A stretch of DNA of 33,058 bases, taken from Actinomycetes bacterium. Lineage in GTDB: Bacteria > Actinomycetota > Acidimicrobiia > Acidimicrobiales > RAAP-2. The notes beneath the pieces are model-generated. The model searched no databases. It had not been told where the DNA came from and worked only from the letters and a program-made list of their open reading frames with translations. Positions 6,693 to 16,022 of this stretch are shown piece by piece; the first letter of the stretch is position 1; the number at the start of each line of letters is the position of its first letter. Position numbers and translations under genes: made by a program. The stretch lies in assembly GCA_021845725.1 (NCBI GenBank), contig JAJZVL010000029.1, forward strand, positions 1-33,058, given 5' to 3'.

Positions 6693-9600
6693 GTGCGCAG
6701 CACGAACGTCACCGTGGCGGTGCTCGCCGGTTCTGACCGCCGACGCGCCCGGTCGCTCGTCGCGCGCCTCGGGCCATCGCTCGTGCCCGGAGACAACGTG
6801 GTCGTTCTCGGCACCGGCACGGGCCATCGCTCCCCGAGGACGTGGCGCATCGCCCGGGCCACGGGGCTCGTGCGCCCTTCGGCACTCCCCGGCGTGCACG
6901 GGGTGATCGTGGTGCTCGACGAGCGCGCCGAGCCATGCGGTCCTTGGCTTGACGCGCTCACCGCCACGCTGGAGGACCCCGCGGTCGGCGGATGCGCGCC
7001 GCGAACCAACATCGCAGAGGGAGACGAGCTACTGGTCGGGGTCCCCTACCGGCCAAGGGAACGAGAGGTGCGCCACGCGTTCGTCTCCACCCTCGCGGCG
7101 CGCCTGGGCCGCCAGGCGATCGACGCGGCGGTCGTCTCCGGGCCCTGCATCGCCGTGCGACGGGAGCTCCTCGACGCCGCAGGCGGGCTCCGAACGCTCG
7201 ACGACCCCCACCCCGTCGCCGCGCTCGGCGCCGCGGTCGCGTCTCGTGGAGGGCGGGTCGTCCTCGCAGCCGGCTCCTACCTGCACAACGGCGGCGGCGC
7301 TCACCCTCGGCCCGGACCGAGGCCCGCGGGCGCACACCCGTTGGTCTCGGCTTGCCTCATCGTGAAGGACGAGCACGACAACCTCGGCCGGTGCCTCGCC
7401 TCCCTCGAGGACTTCTGCGACGAGGTGGTCGTCTACGACACCGGGTCCACCGACGACACGAGAGTGATCGCCAGGGTTGCCGGCGCGATCGTGGTCGAAG
7501 GCAGCTGGGACGGCGACTTCTCCAGGGCGCGCAACGCCGCACTGGATCACTGCAGCGGAGAGTGGGTGCTGTGGATCGACGCCGACGAAGTCCTCGTGGC
7601 CGACGGGCCTGCCCAGCGTGCGGCGCTCGCCACGGCCGGGGCAGAGGTCGAAGCCTTCATCGTCATGATCGACAACCTGCGCGGGGCGCACGCCTCGACC
7701 ACGTTCGCGCACCCGGCGTGCCGGCTGTTCCGTCGCGCATGTGGCAGGTGGACCGGGAAGCTCCACGAGCAGGTCGTCGCGCGGGCGGGGACTCCGAAGC
7801 TCGAGATGGCGGCGGCCCAAGGCATCCGCCTCACGCACTGGGGCTACCTCTCGGCGGACTTCGAGAGCCGGGACAAGGCACGGCGCAACCTGACGAGCTC
7901 GTTCGCCGACCTCGTCGCCGGCTCAGGCCTCTCGTGGTCCTCGAGGCTCGTCAACCTTGCCCGTTCCTACAGCCTCGACGGCCACCATGAGGAGGCCGTC
8001 GACCTCGCGCGCACGGCCATCGCCGCGGGGACGACCCCGGCGGTCCAGCGGCTGGCGCTGCGCACGATCATCAACGCGCTGATCGCCCTCGATCGCGGTG
8101 AGGACGCGCTCGCCGCGGCAGACGAGCTCCGGTCCATCTCCAAGATCCCGCTCCTGGCCGAGGTCGAGACCGGCCGGGCGCTGATCTCCCTGGGGCGCGA
8201 CGAAGAGGCGCTCGAGGCCGTCTCTCGGGTACGCACGGGCGTCGACGACGACGGGTTCGAGTACGACGCACACGACGTGGCCGTCCCGAAAGCGACGGCG
8301 CTCTCCCGGCTGGGCCGGCACAGCGAGGCGGCGGACGTCCTGCTCGCAACCATCACCGAGCACGGCGGGCTGGACGTGCACATCGGCACGCTCGTGCAGT
8401 GCCTCGAGGACGCGGGGCGCCCGCTGGGCGAGATCGCGCGTGCAGTCCCCAGCGACCGGGCGGTGGCATTCCTCGGGCAGCTCCCCCAGCTCGACGCCGA
8501 GGTCGCCGACCGGGTGCTCGAACCCTGGCACGAGCTCGTCCCGTCGACGGCGGTGCTGGCGACGGCAGCCAAGGTCGCTGCCCGCCTCCCCCTCGCCCGC
8601 CGGGAGGTGTGGTCCGACCGGCTGCGTGCGGCGGGCCTCGCGCGTGCCTGCCCGCTGGTCACGATGTCGGGAACGCTCGTCGAGGCCGTGACCGCGGCAG
8701 CGATCGCCGCCCATCGCTACGGCGATCCCCGGGGACGCGTGATCCTCGTCGCGCTCACCCAATGCCTCGGCAGCGACGAACGCCGCGACGCGCGCCATGC
8801 GCTCGAGCGGCGGGCGGCCTCGGTCGCCGACCTCTTCGACGCCGTCTCGTCGCGCACCCCTGCCCCGGAACGTCCCACGTTCACCGGCGAGGGGAGGCGT
8901 TCGGCTGAAGCTGGCGGGAGCAGCGGGGGGGGTGGGAGGACGGTGCTCGTCGTCGCGCAATTCGTCTCCATCCGGATGATGGCGATCGCGGCCATGCTGC
9001 GCCGCTGCGGCCACGCCGTCACCGTGGTCCAGCCTGCGGCGCGGGGGGCCAGGCTGCTGCTGGGCTCGCACGGCGTCGACGTGGCCGACTTCAGGAACGA
9101 AGGCTGCGAGGTCCAGGTCGCTCGCCAGTACGCGGCCCGTCGCTTCGACACGGTCGTCGTCACACACCGCGGCCCGCGCACCGCGCTCTTCCAGCTCCTG
9201 CCCGCCGCCTCGATCGTCGTGGACCTCGACGACGCTGCCGTGCCGGCGCCGTCCGCAGACCTCGTCCTGGCCGCAGCACCCGGCCCCGACCGCGTCGTCT
9301 GTCAGGCGTCGGCCCCACAGCTCTTCCCTCCGCCGGCCGCCCTCCCCCTCCAGATGCGAGACGGGCTGTGCGTGGTCGGCGACTTCGAGGCGGCCACGCC
9401 AGAGGAGCTGGTGCACCTCGAGGGCACGGTGCTCCCCGCGCTGTCTCGCCGCCTCGGCCAGGCTCCGGTGGCCGTCGTCGGAGGCGGTGGCGTTGCCCGG
9501 GAGCTGCCGGGCGCGCTCGACCTCGGGGTGCTCGCAGACCCGCTCCCGTGGCTGCGTGCGGCGCGTGCCGTGCTCGTCGGCTGCCGATCCGGAGCCGAGC

Positions 9601-10670
9601 ACTGGCTTGCGGCCGCCCAGATGTGCGGTACGCCGGCGCTCGCGGTGCCCGGCGCCGACATCGAGGCGCTCGTCCCGGCTGTCACGGCGCTCTGCGACCG
9701 CCGGATGGACGAGCTCTGGACGCGCTTCACCCCGCAGGCGCCGAGCGAGCCTGCCGGGACCCTGCCCGACCCGCTCTTGGAGCTACCCTCGCCGCAGGGC
9801 ACGCCTGCGGCCCGTGCACCGTGGTGCGCACCAGGCGTCCGCCTGTCCGAGACCCGTGGCCTGACGGTGGCAGACCTGCGCTGGGGCTATGGCGCGCTGC
9901 CCACTGAGTGGCTGGGACCCATCCGTGAGCTCGTCGACGAGGTGCAGGTGCCGACCACCTGGGCGCTCGCACACGCACTCTCGAGCGGCGTCGCCGCCGA
10001 CAAGGTGCACGTGGTGGGCGTGGAGGTGGATGCCGAGGAATGCAGCCCGATCGGCCCGCGACGCGCGCTCCGGACCCAGAAGCCCACGAAGCTGCTCTAC
10101 GTGGGCGACTGCTCCGCGCGCAGCGGGATCGACGCGCTCTTGGAATCGTTCTTCATCCAATTCGACGACCACGACCCCGTCTGCCTGGTCGTGGCCGTCA
10201 CGGCGGATGCGGCGCACTCCCAGATGCTCTCGGAGGTCCGAAAGGCAGCGTCGAGCTCCGGCCACCCCGAGGTGCTCCTCGTCGACGCCGGATCCTCCGC
10301 GTCGGAGCGAGCGGCGCTCTACCGGGCCTGCGACGTGCTCGTCTGCTCCGAGCGTGCCCAGGGCGATCCGACGACCCTGCTCGAGGCGATGGCCTGCGGC
10401 CTGCCGGTGGTGCTCCTCGGTGGCGGCGCCTTCGACGAGCTGTGCAGCCCGGAGGAGGGCTACGTGGTGCCGGCGCGGGAGGTCGAGGTCGCTCCCCGAG
10501 AAGCCGGTGTCCTGGCGGCCGCCGGGCGGATGTGGCAGCTCGAGCCACGGCGCTCGGCGCTCGGCGCTGCGCTGCGCGAGGCGGCGAGCGACCAGGACGC
10601 CCGGAGGCGGAAAGGCGAAGCCGCCCGCAGGCGGGCGCTCAAGCACGCGCCCGCTCGTCCCGATACCTGA
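6693..10670 (+). CDS. Multidomain glycosyltransferase (GT-A remnant, GT2, TPR, GT4), probably flagellin glycan
   Basis: About 1325 residues, cytoplasmic, with no signal or membrane segment. Residues 1-215 resemble a degenerate GT2 fold (VIVVLDERAEPCGPWLDALT; ...GGCAPRTN) in which the metal-binding Asp motif is eroded. Residues ~215-420 are an intact GT2 domain: SACLIVKDEHDNLGRCLASL, YDTGSTDDT, WIDADEV, then GKLHEQVV. TPR-like helical repeats follow (~430-620). After a Gly-rich linker near 750, the last third is GT4-like, with GDPTTLLEAMACGLPVVLLG near the end. The start is placed at GTG 6693, 7 nt after a sigma-28-like -10. An upstream GTG at 6627 is possible but overlaps the promoters. Divergence from fliC implies flagellin as acceptor. 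The sugar is unknown. Confidence 0.85.
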   Translation: MRSTNVTVAVLAGSDRRRARSLVARLGPSLVPGDNVVVLGTGTGHRSPRTWRIARATGLVRPSALPGVHGVIVVLDERAEPCGPWLDALTATLEDPAVGGCAPRTNIAEGDELLVGVPYRPREREVRHAFVSTLAARLGRQAIDAAVVSGPCIAVRRELLDAAGGLRTLDDPHPVAALGAAVASRGGRVVLAAGSYLHNGGGAHPRPGPRPAGAHPLVSACLIVKDEHDNLGRCLASLEDFCDEVVVYDTGSTDDTRVIARVAGAIVVEGSWDGDFSRARNAALDHCSGEWVLWIDADEVLVADGPAQRAALATAGAEVEAFIVMIDNLRGAHASTTFAHPACRLFRRACGRWTGKLHEQVVARAGTPKLEMAAAQGIRLTHWGYLSADFESRDKARRNLTSSFADLVAGSGLSWSSRLVNLARSYSLDGHHEEAVDLARTAIAAGTTPAVQRLALRTIINALIALDRGEDALAAADELRSISKIPLLAEVETGRALISLGRDEEALEAVSRVRTGVDDDGFEYDAHDVAVPKATALSRLGRHSEAADVLLATITEHGGLDVHIGTLVQCLEDAGRPLGEIARAVPSDRAVAFLGQLPQLDAEVADRVLEPWHELVPSTAVLATAAKVAARLPLARREVWSDRLRAAGLARACPLVTMSGTLVEAVTAAAIAAHRYGDPRGRVILVALTQCLGSDERRDARHALERRAASVADLFDAVSSRTPAPERPTFTGEGRRSAEAGGSSGGGGRTVLVVAQFVSIRMMAIAAMLRRCGHAVTVVQPAARGARLLLGSHGVDVADFRNEGCEVQVARQYAARRFDTVVVTHRGPRTALFQLLPAASIVVDLDDAAVPAPSADLVLAAAPGPDRVVCQASAPQLFPPPAALPLQMRDGLCVVGDFEAATPEELVHLEGTVLPALSRRLGQAPVAVVGGGGVARELPGALDLGVLADPLPWLRAARAVLVGCRSGAEHWLAAAQMCGTPALAVPGADIEALVPAVTALCDRRMDELWTRFTPQAPSEPAGTLPDPLLELPSPQGTPAARAPWCAPGVRLSETRGLTVADLRWGYGALPTEWLGPIRELVDEVQVPTTWALAHALSSGVAADKVHVVGVEVDAEECSPIGPRRALRTQKPTKLLYVGDCSARSGIDALLESFFIQFDDHDPVCLVVAVTADAAHSQMLSEVRKAASSSGHPEVLLVDAGSSASERAALYRACDVLVCSERAQGDPTTLLEAMACGLPVVLLGGGAFDELCSPEEGYVVPAREVEVAPREAGVLAAAGRMWQLEPRRSALGAALREAASDQDARRRKGEAARRRALKHAPARPDT

Positions 10671-10673
10671 GGC

Positions 10674-13600
10674 ATGTCCAGCACCTCGCCCGTCCCTGGC
10701 ACGGCCGCGGCCGCCCCGTCGGCGAGCGGGCGAGACGGCTCGCTCCTGTGGTGCGCGCCGTTCCTGAACCACTCCGGCTACGGCGAGGAGGCGAGGGGCT
10801 TTCTCCGAGGGCTCTCCGCGCTCGGGTGGCACGTCGTGGCACGAAGCGTAGGAGAGGCCTCGGCGTCCGCCGTCGCGTCGCTCGAGCGCCCCGAGGGGTC
10901 GCGGCTGCGCGGCGCGCTCGAAGAGAACCCGGTCGCGCCTGTGACGGCGGTCTTCCACGTCCCCGGCAACGCGGTCGGCCCGGTCACCGGGGCGGCACGC
11001 ACGATCGCCCGCACGATGTTCGAGACCGACGGCCTTCCACGCTCTTGGGTGGAGAAGCTCAACTGCATGGACGAGGTCTGGGTGCCCTGCTCGTTCAACG
11101 CCGAGACCTTCTGCGACGCAGGAGTCAGGGTGCCGGTCCACGTCGTCCCCGGAGGCGTCGACTCCGACCTGTGGCGCCCGGGCCTTCCTGCGCTCCGAGT
11201 GCCCGGAGCGAGGGGCACCGTGTTCCTCGGCGTCTTCGCGTGGAGCTATCGGAAAGCAGTCGACGTGCTCCTTCGGGCGTGGGCCGGGGCGTTCGGACCG
11301 GACGACCCGGTCTCGCTCGTGCTGCGCTGCGACCCGCTTCCTGCCGCGCCAGGGCGCAAGGCCGAGAAGGCCGAGGCGCTCCTGGCTCGAGAGCTCGGCC
11401 GCCTGGGCCTCGACCGCGGCGCGCTCGCGCCGATCGTGGTGCTCGGGACACCTCTCTCCCAGGCGGACATGCCGAGGCTGATGGCCGCTGCCGACGTCTT
11501 CGTGGGCGTCTCGAGGGGCGAGGGGTGGGGTCGTCCGCTCCTCGAGGCGATGGCCTGCGGCCTCCCGGCCATCGGGACCCGCTGGAGCGGGAACCTCGAG
11601 TTCATGACCGACGACAACAGCCTCCTCGTCGACGTGGAGCAGCTGGTCGAGATCGACGAGCGCATGGAGGTGGCGCACTTCCGGGGGATGCGCTGGGCGG
11701 AACCGTCGGCAGAGCACCTTGCCGAGCTCCTGCGACGCTCGGCGAACGACCCGGACCTGCGGTCCCGGCTCGGCTCCCGGGCGCGGGCCGACGCCGTCGA
11801 GCGATGGGGGTGGGACCACGCCGCGGAGGTCGCGGACGCGCGGCTGAGCCGTCGCCCGGCGACCGCTGGGGCGCCGCCGGCCAGTCGCGCGCCTCGGATC
11901 CGGGTCCGCTGGTGCGGAGACTTCTACGCGGACAGCGGGTTCGCCAAGGTGAACCGCGACCTGTGCATGGCACTCGCAGGCAACGGCCTCTTCGACGTCG
12001 AGCCGGTCACCTCCGAGCTGCCCCCCTACCCCGACGACCATCGCGAGGTGGTGCAGCGCATCCTCGTCCACCACACAGAGCGCGTCGGCACGCCTCTCGG
12101 GGTCGAGGTTCGAGACGGCTGGCCGCCGAACTTCGCGCCTCTGGCGCAGGGGCGGCTCGTCGTCATGCAGCCCTGGGAGTTCGGCGGCGTACCCGCGGAC
12201 TGGGTCCGCGGAGCGGAGGCCGCCGACGAGGTGTGGGTCCCGACCACCTGGGTGCGGGACTGCTACGTGCAGAGCGGGGTTCCCGAGCAAAAGGTGGTCG
12301 TCGTTCCCTACGGCGTCGACACCACGACCTTCGCGCCGACCGGTCCGAGGCTCGCGCTCGGCGCCAAAGGCAAGGAGAACACCGTCCGGCTCCTCTTCGT
12401 AGGCGGGGCGATCGCGAGGAAGGGCTTCGACCTGCTCCTCGACGCCTACCTCGAGACCTTCTCCCCCGGCGACGACGTGTGCCTGGTGCTGAAGCTCTTC
12501 GGAGCCGACGGCCCCTACCGCCACATCGCGATGGACGAGCGCGCCAGGGCCGCAGCGGCCGATCCCGCCGCCCCTGCGATCGAGATCGTGGACGGCCGGC
12601 TCACCACAGGGCAGATGGCGGCGCTCTACCGGGCCTGCGACGTGCTCGTCCATCCGTATAGGGGCGAGGGGTTCGCGCTGCCTGTCGCAGAGGCGATGTC
12701 GTGCGGGCTCCCCACCGTGGTCACCGGGTACGGGGCGTGCCTCGACTACTGCGACGACGAGACGAGCTGGCTCGTCCCCGCAACGCCCCGGAGCGTGCGT
12801 CTGCCAGACATCGCCGCGTCTCCCGCTGGGTTCTGGCTCGCCGAGCCCGACAAGGCAGCCCTGGGAGCGACGCTGCGCCTAGCGGTCGAGGACGGCGACC
12901 TGCGCCGCTCCAAGGGCGCCGCCGGGCGCCGACGCATCGAACGTGGGTACAACATCCAGACAGCCGCGACCCGCGTCGGCGAGCGCCTCGCGTCGCTCGC
13001 GCTGGGGCACGGCCGCGGCGATACCGGCCCGAAGGACCGCGTCGATACCTTGGCCAAGCTCACCAGTGCCGGCTTTCGGAAGGTCGACGAGGCCATTGCC
13101 GAGCTGAGAAGCGAGCTCGCGACCCTCAGGCTCGAGACCTCGGTCCTGAGAGACGGCACTGTCGCCCTTCCGCCACAGCTCGTCGTCCAAGGGCGAGGGG
13201 GTAGACCGGTCATCGGGTTCAGAGACGGTCGCGGCCTCGAGGAAGGGTACGCGGGCTTCGAGGACGTCTTCCGGGCGCCGGAGGCGACGATCCGACGCCT
13301 CCAGCGCGTCTACCTCCCGCTGCTCGAGGTGAGCGCGCCGGTCTTCGACTTCGGCTGCGGACGCGGCGAGATGCTCGAGCTGCTGAGGGAATCGGGCATC
13401 GAGGCCTATGGCGTGGATGCCGACGCGTCGATGGCCGAGCGGGCCAAGGCGAAGGGGCTCGACGTCACGTGCGATGACGCGCTCATCCACCTGGCCAAGC
13501 TCCCTGAAGGCTCGCTTGGCGCCGTGTTCTCGGCCCAGGTCGTCGAGCACCTCAGCGGACCTGACGTCGAGGAGTTCTTCGTGCAGGCCCGCAGAGCGCT

Positions 13601-13832
13601 CCGGGACGGGGGGGTCCTCGTCGCCGAGACCGTGAACCCCCACTGTGCCTTCGCCCGCAAGAACTTCTGGATCGACCTCACCCACCAGCGCCAGGTCTTT
13701 CCCGAGGTCGCGGTGCTCCTGTGCCGTCACGCCGGATTCAAGGAGGCGACGGTGCTCTTCCCCCAGGGATCAGGGGAGCTGGTCGAGGACCTGCTCACCT
13801 GCTTGGACTACGCCGTCGTCGCGACTCGATAG
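10674..13832 (+). CDS. GT4-GT4-SAM methyltransferase fusion, probably flagellin glycan
   Basis: The 1052-residue protein has three catalytic modules. GT4 domain 1 spans about residues 18-395 (FLNHSGYGEEARGFLRGL; VPGGVDSDLW; EGWGRPLLEAMACGLPAIGT). GT4 domain 2 spans about 408-785 (YADSGFAKVNRDLCMAL; VPYGVDTTTF; GEGFALPVAEAMSCGLPTVV). A short coiled-coil-like linker (~805-845, KVDEAIAELRSELATLRLE) leads to a class I SAM-dependent methyltransferase (~850-1052) with motif I VFDFGCGRGEM at about 890 and FSAQVVEHLSG. Methyltransferases of this shape (WbdD-like) cap O-polysaccharides, so the last step here may be methylation of the terminal sugar. It starts 3 nt after the preceding glycosyltransferase gene, so the two form one operon. 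Confidence 0.88.
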   Translation: MSSTSPVPGTAAAAPSASGRDGSLLWCAPFLNHSGYGEEARGFLRGLSALGWHVVARSVGEASASAVASLERPEGSRLRGALEENPVAPVTAVFHVPGNAVGPVTGAARTIARTMFETDGLPRSWVEKLNCMDEVWVPCSFNAETFCDAGVRVPVHVVPGGVDSDLWRPGLPALRVPGARGTVFLGVFAWSYRKAVDVLLRAWAGAFGPDDPVSLVLRCDPLPAAPGRKAEKAEALLARELGRLGLDRGALAPIVVLGTPLSQADMPRLMAAADVFVGVSRGEGWGRPLLEAMACGLPAIGTRWSGNLEFMTDDNSLLVDVEQLVEIDERMEVAHFRGMRWAEPSAEHLAELLRRSANDPDLRSRLGSRARADAVERWGWDHAAEVADARLSRRPATAGAPPASRAPRIRVRWCGDFYADSGFAKVNRDLCMALAGNGLFDVEPVTSELPPYPDDHREVVQRILVHHTERVGTPLGVEVRDGWPPNFAPLAQGRLVVMQPWEFGGVPADWVRGAEAADEVWVPTTWVRDCYVQSGVPEQKVVVVPYGVDTTTFAPTGPRLALGAKGKENTVRLLFVGGAIARKGFDLLLDAYLETFSPGDDVCLVLKLFGADGPYRHIAMDERARAAAADPAAPAIEIVDGRLTTGQMAALYRACDVLVHPYRGEGFALPVAEAMSCGLPTVVTGYGACLDYCDDETSWLVPATPRSVRLPDIAASPAGFWLAEPDKAALGATLRLAVEDGDLRRSKGAAGRRRIERGYNIQTAATRVGERLASLALGHGRGDTGPKDRVDTLAKLTSAGFRKVDEAIAELRSELATLRLETSVLRDGTVALPPQLVVQGRGGRPVIGFRDGRGLEEGYAGFEDVFRAPEATIRRLQRVYLPLLEVSAPVFDFGCGRGEMLELLRESGIEAYGVDADASMAERAKAKGLDVTCDDALIHLAKLPEGSLGAVFSAQVVEHLSGPDVEEFFVQARRALRDGGVLVAETVNPHCAFARKNFWIDLTHQRQVFPEVAVLLCRHAGFKEATVLFPQGSGELVEDLLTCLDYAVVATR

Positions 13833-13850
13833 GCCTCTGGTCTGACGGCC

Positions 13851-13878
13851 TTCAGGTCACGCGCCCTGGCGCCGATAA
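13851..13878 (+). promoter_or_regulatory. Sigma-28 (FliA) promoter of flhA
   Basis: TTCA, 17 nt, then CCGATAA (octamer GCCGATAA). The match is the same as at the flgN promoter. It lies just after the methyltransferase fusion gene, so flhA has its own flagellar promoter. An ATG at 13884, 5 nt after the -10, would give a leaderless message with 25 extra basic residues on FlhA. Confidence 0.7.
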
Positions 13879-13958
13879 CCAGGATGCGGCCAGGACGGCG
13901 GCGGTGTACCCGCGAGGAGAGAGCGGGAAGGAAGGTCCCTCGTCGTCCGGAGCGTCTC

Positions 13959-16022
13959 GTGAACTTGCGACAGCGGATGGGCCTCTTCGGGGTCCCGGCC
14001 ATCGTCATCGCCATCGTGGTGATGCTCGTCGTGCCGATCCCGACGCTCTTGCTCGACATCATGATCACGCTCAATCTGAGCTTCGCATTGGTGGTGCTCC
14101 TCACCACCATGCACGTGCGAAAGCCCAAGGACTTCTCCACCTTCCCCACGCTCCTCCTCGTCGCGACGCTGTTCCGGCTGGCCTTGAACGTGAGCGTGAC
14201 GAGGATGGTGCTCCTCCACGGCTACGCGGGCTCCGTCGTGAACGCATTCGGGAACTTCGTGGTCGGCGGGCAGATCGTCGTCGGCCTCGTCATCTTCCTG
14301 ATCCTGATCGTGATCCAGTTCGTCGTCGTGACCGCCGGCGCGGGCCGCGTCTCGGAAGTGGCTGCCCGGTTCTCCCTCGACGCCATGACGCCGAAGCTGG
14401 TGGCGATCGACAGCGACCTCAGTGCAGGGCTCATCGATCGAGACGAGGCGATCAGGCGCCGCAAGGAGATCGACAACGCCTCGGACTTCTACGGATCGAT
14501 GGACGGAGCCTCCAAGTTCGTGCGAGGTGACGCCGTCGCCGCGCTCGTGATCGTGCTCGTCAACCTGATCGGGGGCTTCGCCGTCGGGGTGATCGAGCAC
14601 CACGATTCGATCAGCCAGGCGATCCACACGTACTCCATCCTGTCGGTCGGCGACGGGCTCGTCTCACAGATCCCCGCCCTCCTGCTCTCGATCTCCACCG
14701 GCATCATCGTCACGCGCACGGCGTCGACCGAAGAGGACTTCGGCTACGACGTCGCCACCCAGTTCGGTAACCAGCCCAGGGCGGTGCAGATCGCGGGCAT
14801 CGCGGTGCTCTTGATGGGGCTCATCCCTGGGCTCCCCCACGTCCCGTTCTTGATCGTCGGCGCGCTCCTCCTCCTCTTCGCCGGCAGGATCATCAAAGTG
14901 GCCAGCACCCATAGGGAAAAGGAGAAGGCGGAGCGCGAGCAGGCCGAGGTCCCCGTCGAGCTCGACAGTCCCCACGCGCTCGCCGCCGAGATCAAGGTGG
15001 AGCCCTTGCAGCTCGAGATCGCGCCCAATCTGGCGCCGCTCGTCGACGAGACGAGGGGCGGAGACCTCCTCGCGCGTATCCGCGCGATGCGGCGCAAGCT
15101 TGCCTACGAGAAGGGCATCTTAGTGCCCAAGGTTCGCACGCGCGACAACGTCCAGCTCGACCCAGGCGCCTACGTGATCCGGGTCAACGGCGTCGAAGCC
15201 GGGCGCGGGGTTGCTCCGCCGGGCAGGGTGCTCGCGATCGGGACCGGGATCGACTCGCTTCCTGGAGAGGCCACGACCGAACCCGTCTTCAACCTTCCGG
15301 CCAAGTGGATCCCCAGCGACATGCGGACCGACGCCCTGGGCCTTTCAGGGATCACCGTGGTCGACCGGGCCTCGGCGATCGTCACCCACCTCGGCGACGT
15401 CGCCTCTACCCACGCCGGAGAGCTGCTCTCGATGCAGCAGGTCCAGACCTTCCTCGACGTCTGCAAGGCATCCGACAAGGTCGCGGTCGACGAGATGGCG
15501 GCTGCCCAAGTCACGGTGTCCGACCTTCACCGCGTGCTGGTCTCCCTGCTCGACCAGGGGGTGCCCATCTCCGACATGGTGCGCATCATCGAGGCCGTGA
15601 CCGAGAGGGCGCGCGACGCCAAGGTCCACGAGGCCATGGTCGAAGCAGCGCGCCGCGCCCTCGGGCCAGCGATCTCGGCGCAGCACGCACGAGACGGCGT
15701 GCTCCGGGTCGTCACGATCGACGTGGCGTTCGAACGCCAGCTCGCAGCAGGGATCCGGGTCGCTAGCGGAGAGTCGGAGCTCGTCGTCGACCCATCCGTC
15801 GCCGAGCACCTCGTGGCCCGCGCTCGTGCGCTGTTCGAGCAGGCGATGCACGAGGGGACCGAGCCCGTGCTCCTTGTCTCGGGTCCGCTCAGACCTGCAC
15901 TGCAGCGGCTGTTCGCAGCCGCGCTCCGGCAGATGGACGTCCTCTCCGTCGACGAGGTGTCGAGGAACATCCGGATCGAGCGCGTGGGGGTGGTGAGCGG
16001 TGCTGCAGTCGTTGCAGCGTGA
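13959..16022 (+). CDS. flhA: Flagellar export-gate protein FlhA
   Basis: FlhA is the membrane export gate that docks chaperone-substrate complexes and uses the proton motive force. Start GTG 13959 has GGAG 6 nt upstream and gives 687 residues, the family norm. Membrane segments fill about residues 8-330 (VPAIVIAIVVMLVVPIPTLL; FPTLLLVATLFRLALNVSVT; VGLVIFLILIVIQFVVVTAG). The FHIPEP-family loop is present (VSEVAARFSLDAMTPKLVAI), although the usual GKQM is PKLV here. The cytoplasmic ring domain fills the C-terminal half (WIPSDMRTDALGLSGITVVD; RVLVSLLDQGVPISDMVRII). An in-frame ATG at 13884 is the alternative start. The flhF-like gene overlaps its end. Confidence 0.95.
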   Translation: MNLRQRMGLFGVPAIVIAIVVMLVVPIPTLLLDIMITLNLSFALVVLLTTMHVRKPKDFSTFPTLLLVATLFRLALNVSVTRMVLLHGYAGSVVNAFGNFVVGGQIVVGLVIFLILIVIQFVVVTAGAGRVSEVAARFSLDAMTPKLVAIDSDLSAGLIDRDEAIRRRKEIDNASDFYGSMDGASKFVRGDAVAALVIVLVNLIGGFAVGVIEHHDSISQAIHTYSILSVGDGLVSQIPALLLSISTGIIVTRTASTEEDFGYDVATQFGNQPRAVQIAGIAVLLMGLIPGLPHVPFLIVGALLLLFAGRIIKVASTHREKEKAEREQAEVPVELDSPHALAAEIKVEPLQLEIAPNLAPLVDETRGGDLLARIRAMRRKLAYEKGILVPKVRTRDNVQLDPGAYVIRVNGVEAGRGVAPPGRVLAIGTGIDSLPGEATTEPVFNLPAKWIPSDMRTDALGLSGITVVDRASAIVTHLGDVASTHAGELLSMQQVQTFLDVCKASDKVAVDEMAAAQVTVSDLHRVLVSLLDQGVPISDMVRIIEAVTERARDAKVHEAMVEAARRALGPAISAQHARDGVLRVVTIDVAFERQLAAGIRVASGESELVVDPSVAEHLVARARALFEQAMHEGTEPVLLVSGPLRPALQRLFAAALRQMDVLSVDEVSRNIRIERVGVVSGAAVVAA

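Noticed and set aside
9783..12653. A 956-codon minus-strand frame opposite the glycosyltransferases
   Set aside because: Composition is of antisense type, rich in Arg, His, Glu and Pro, and the plus strand encodes clear GT4 domains.
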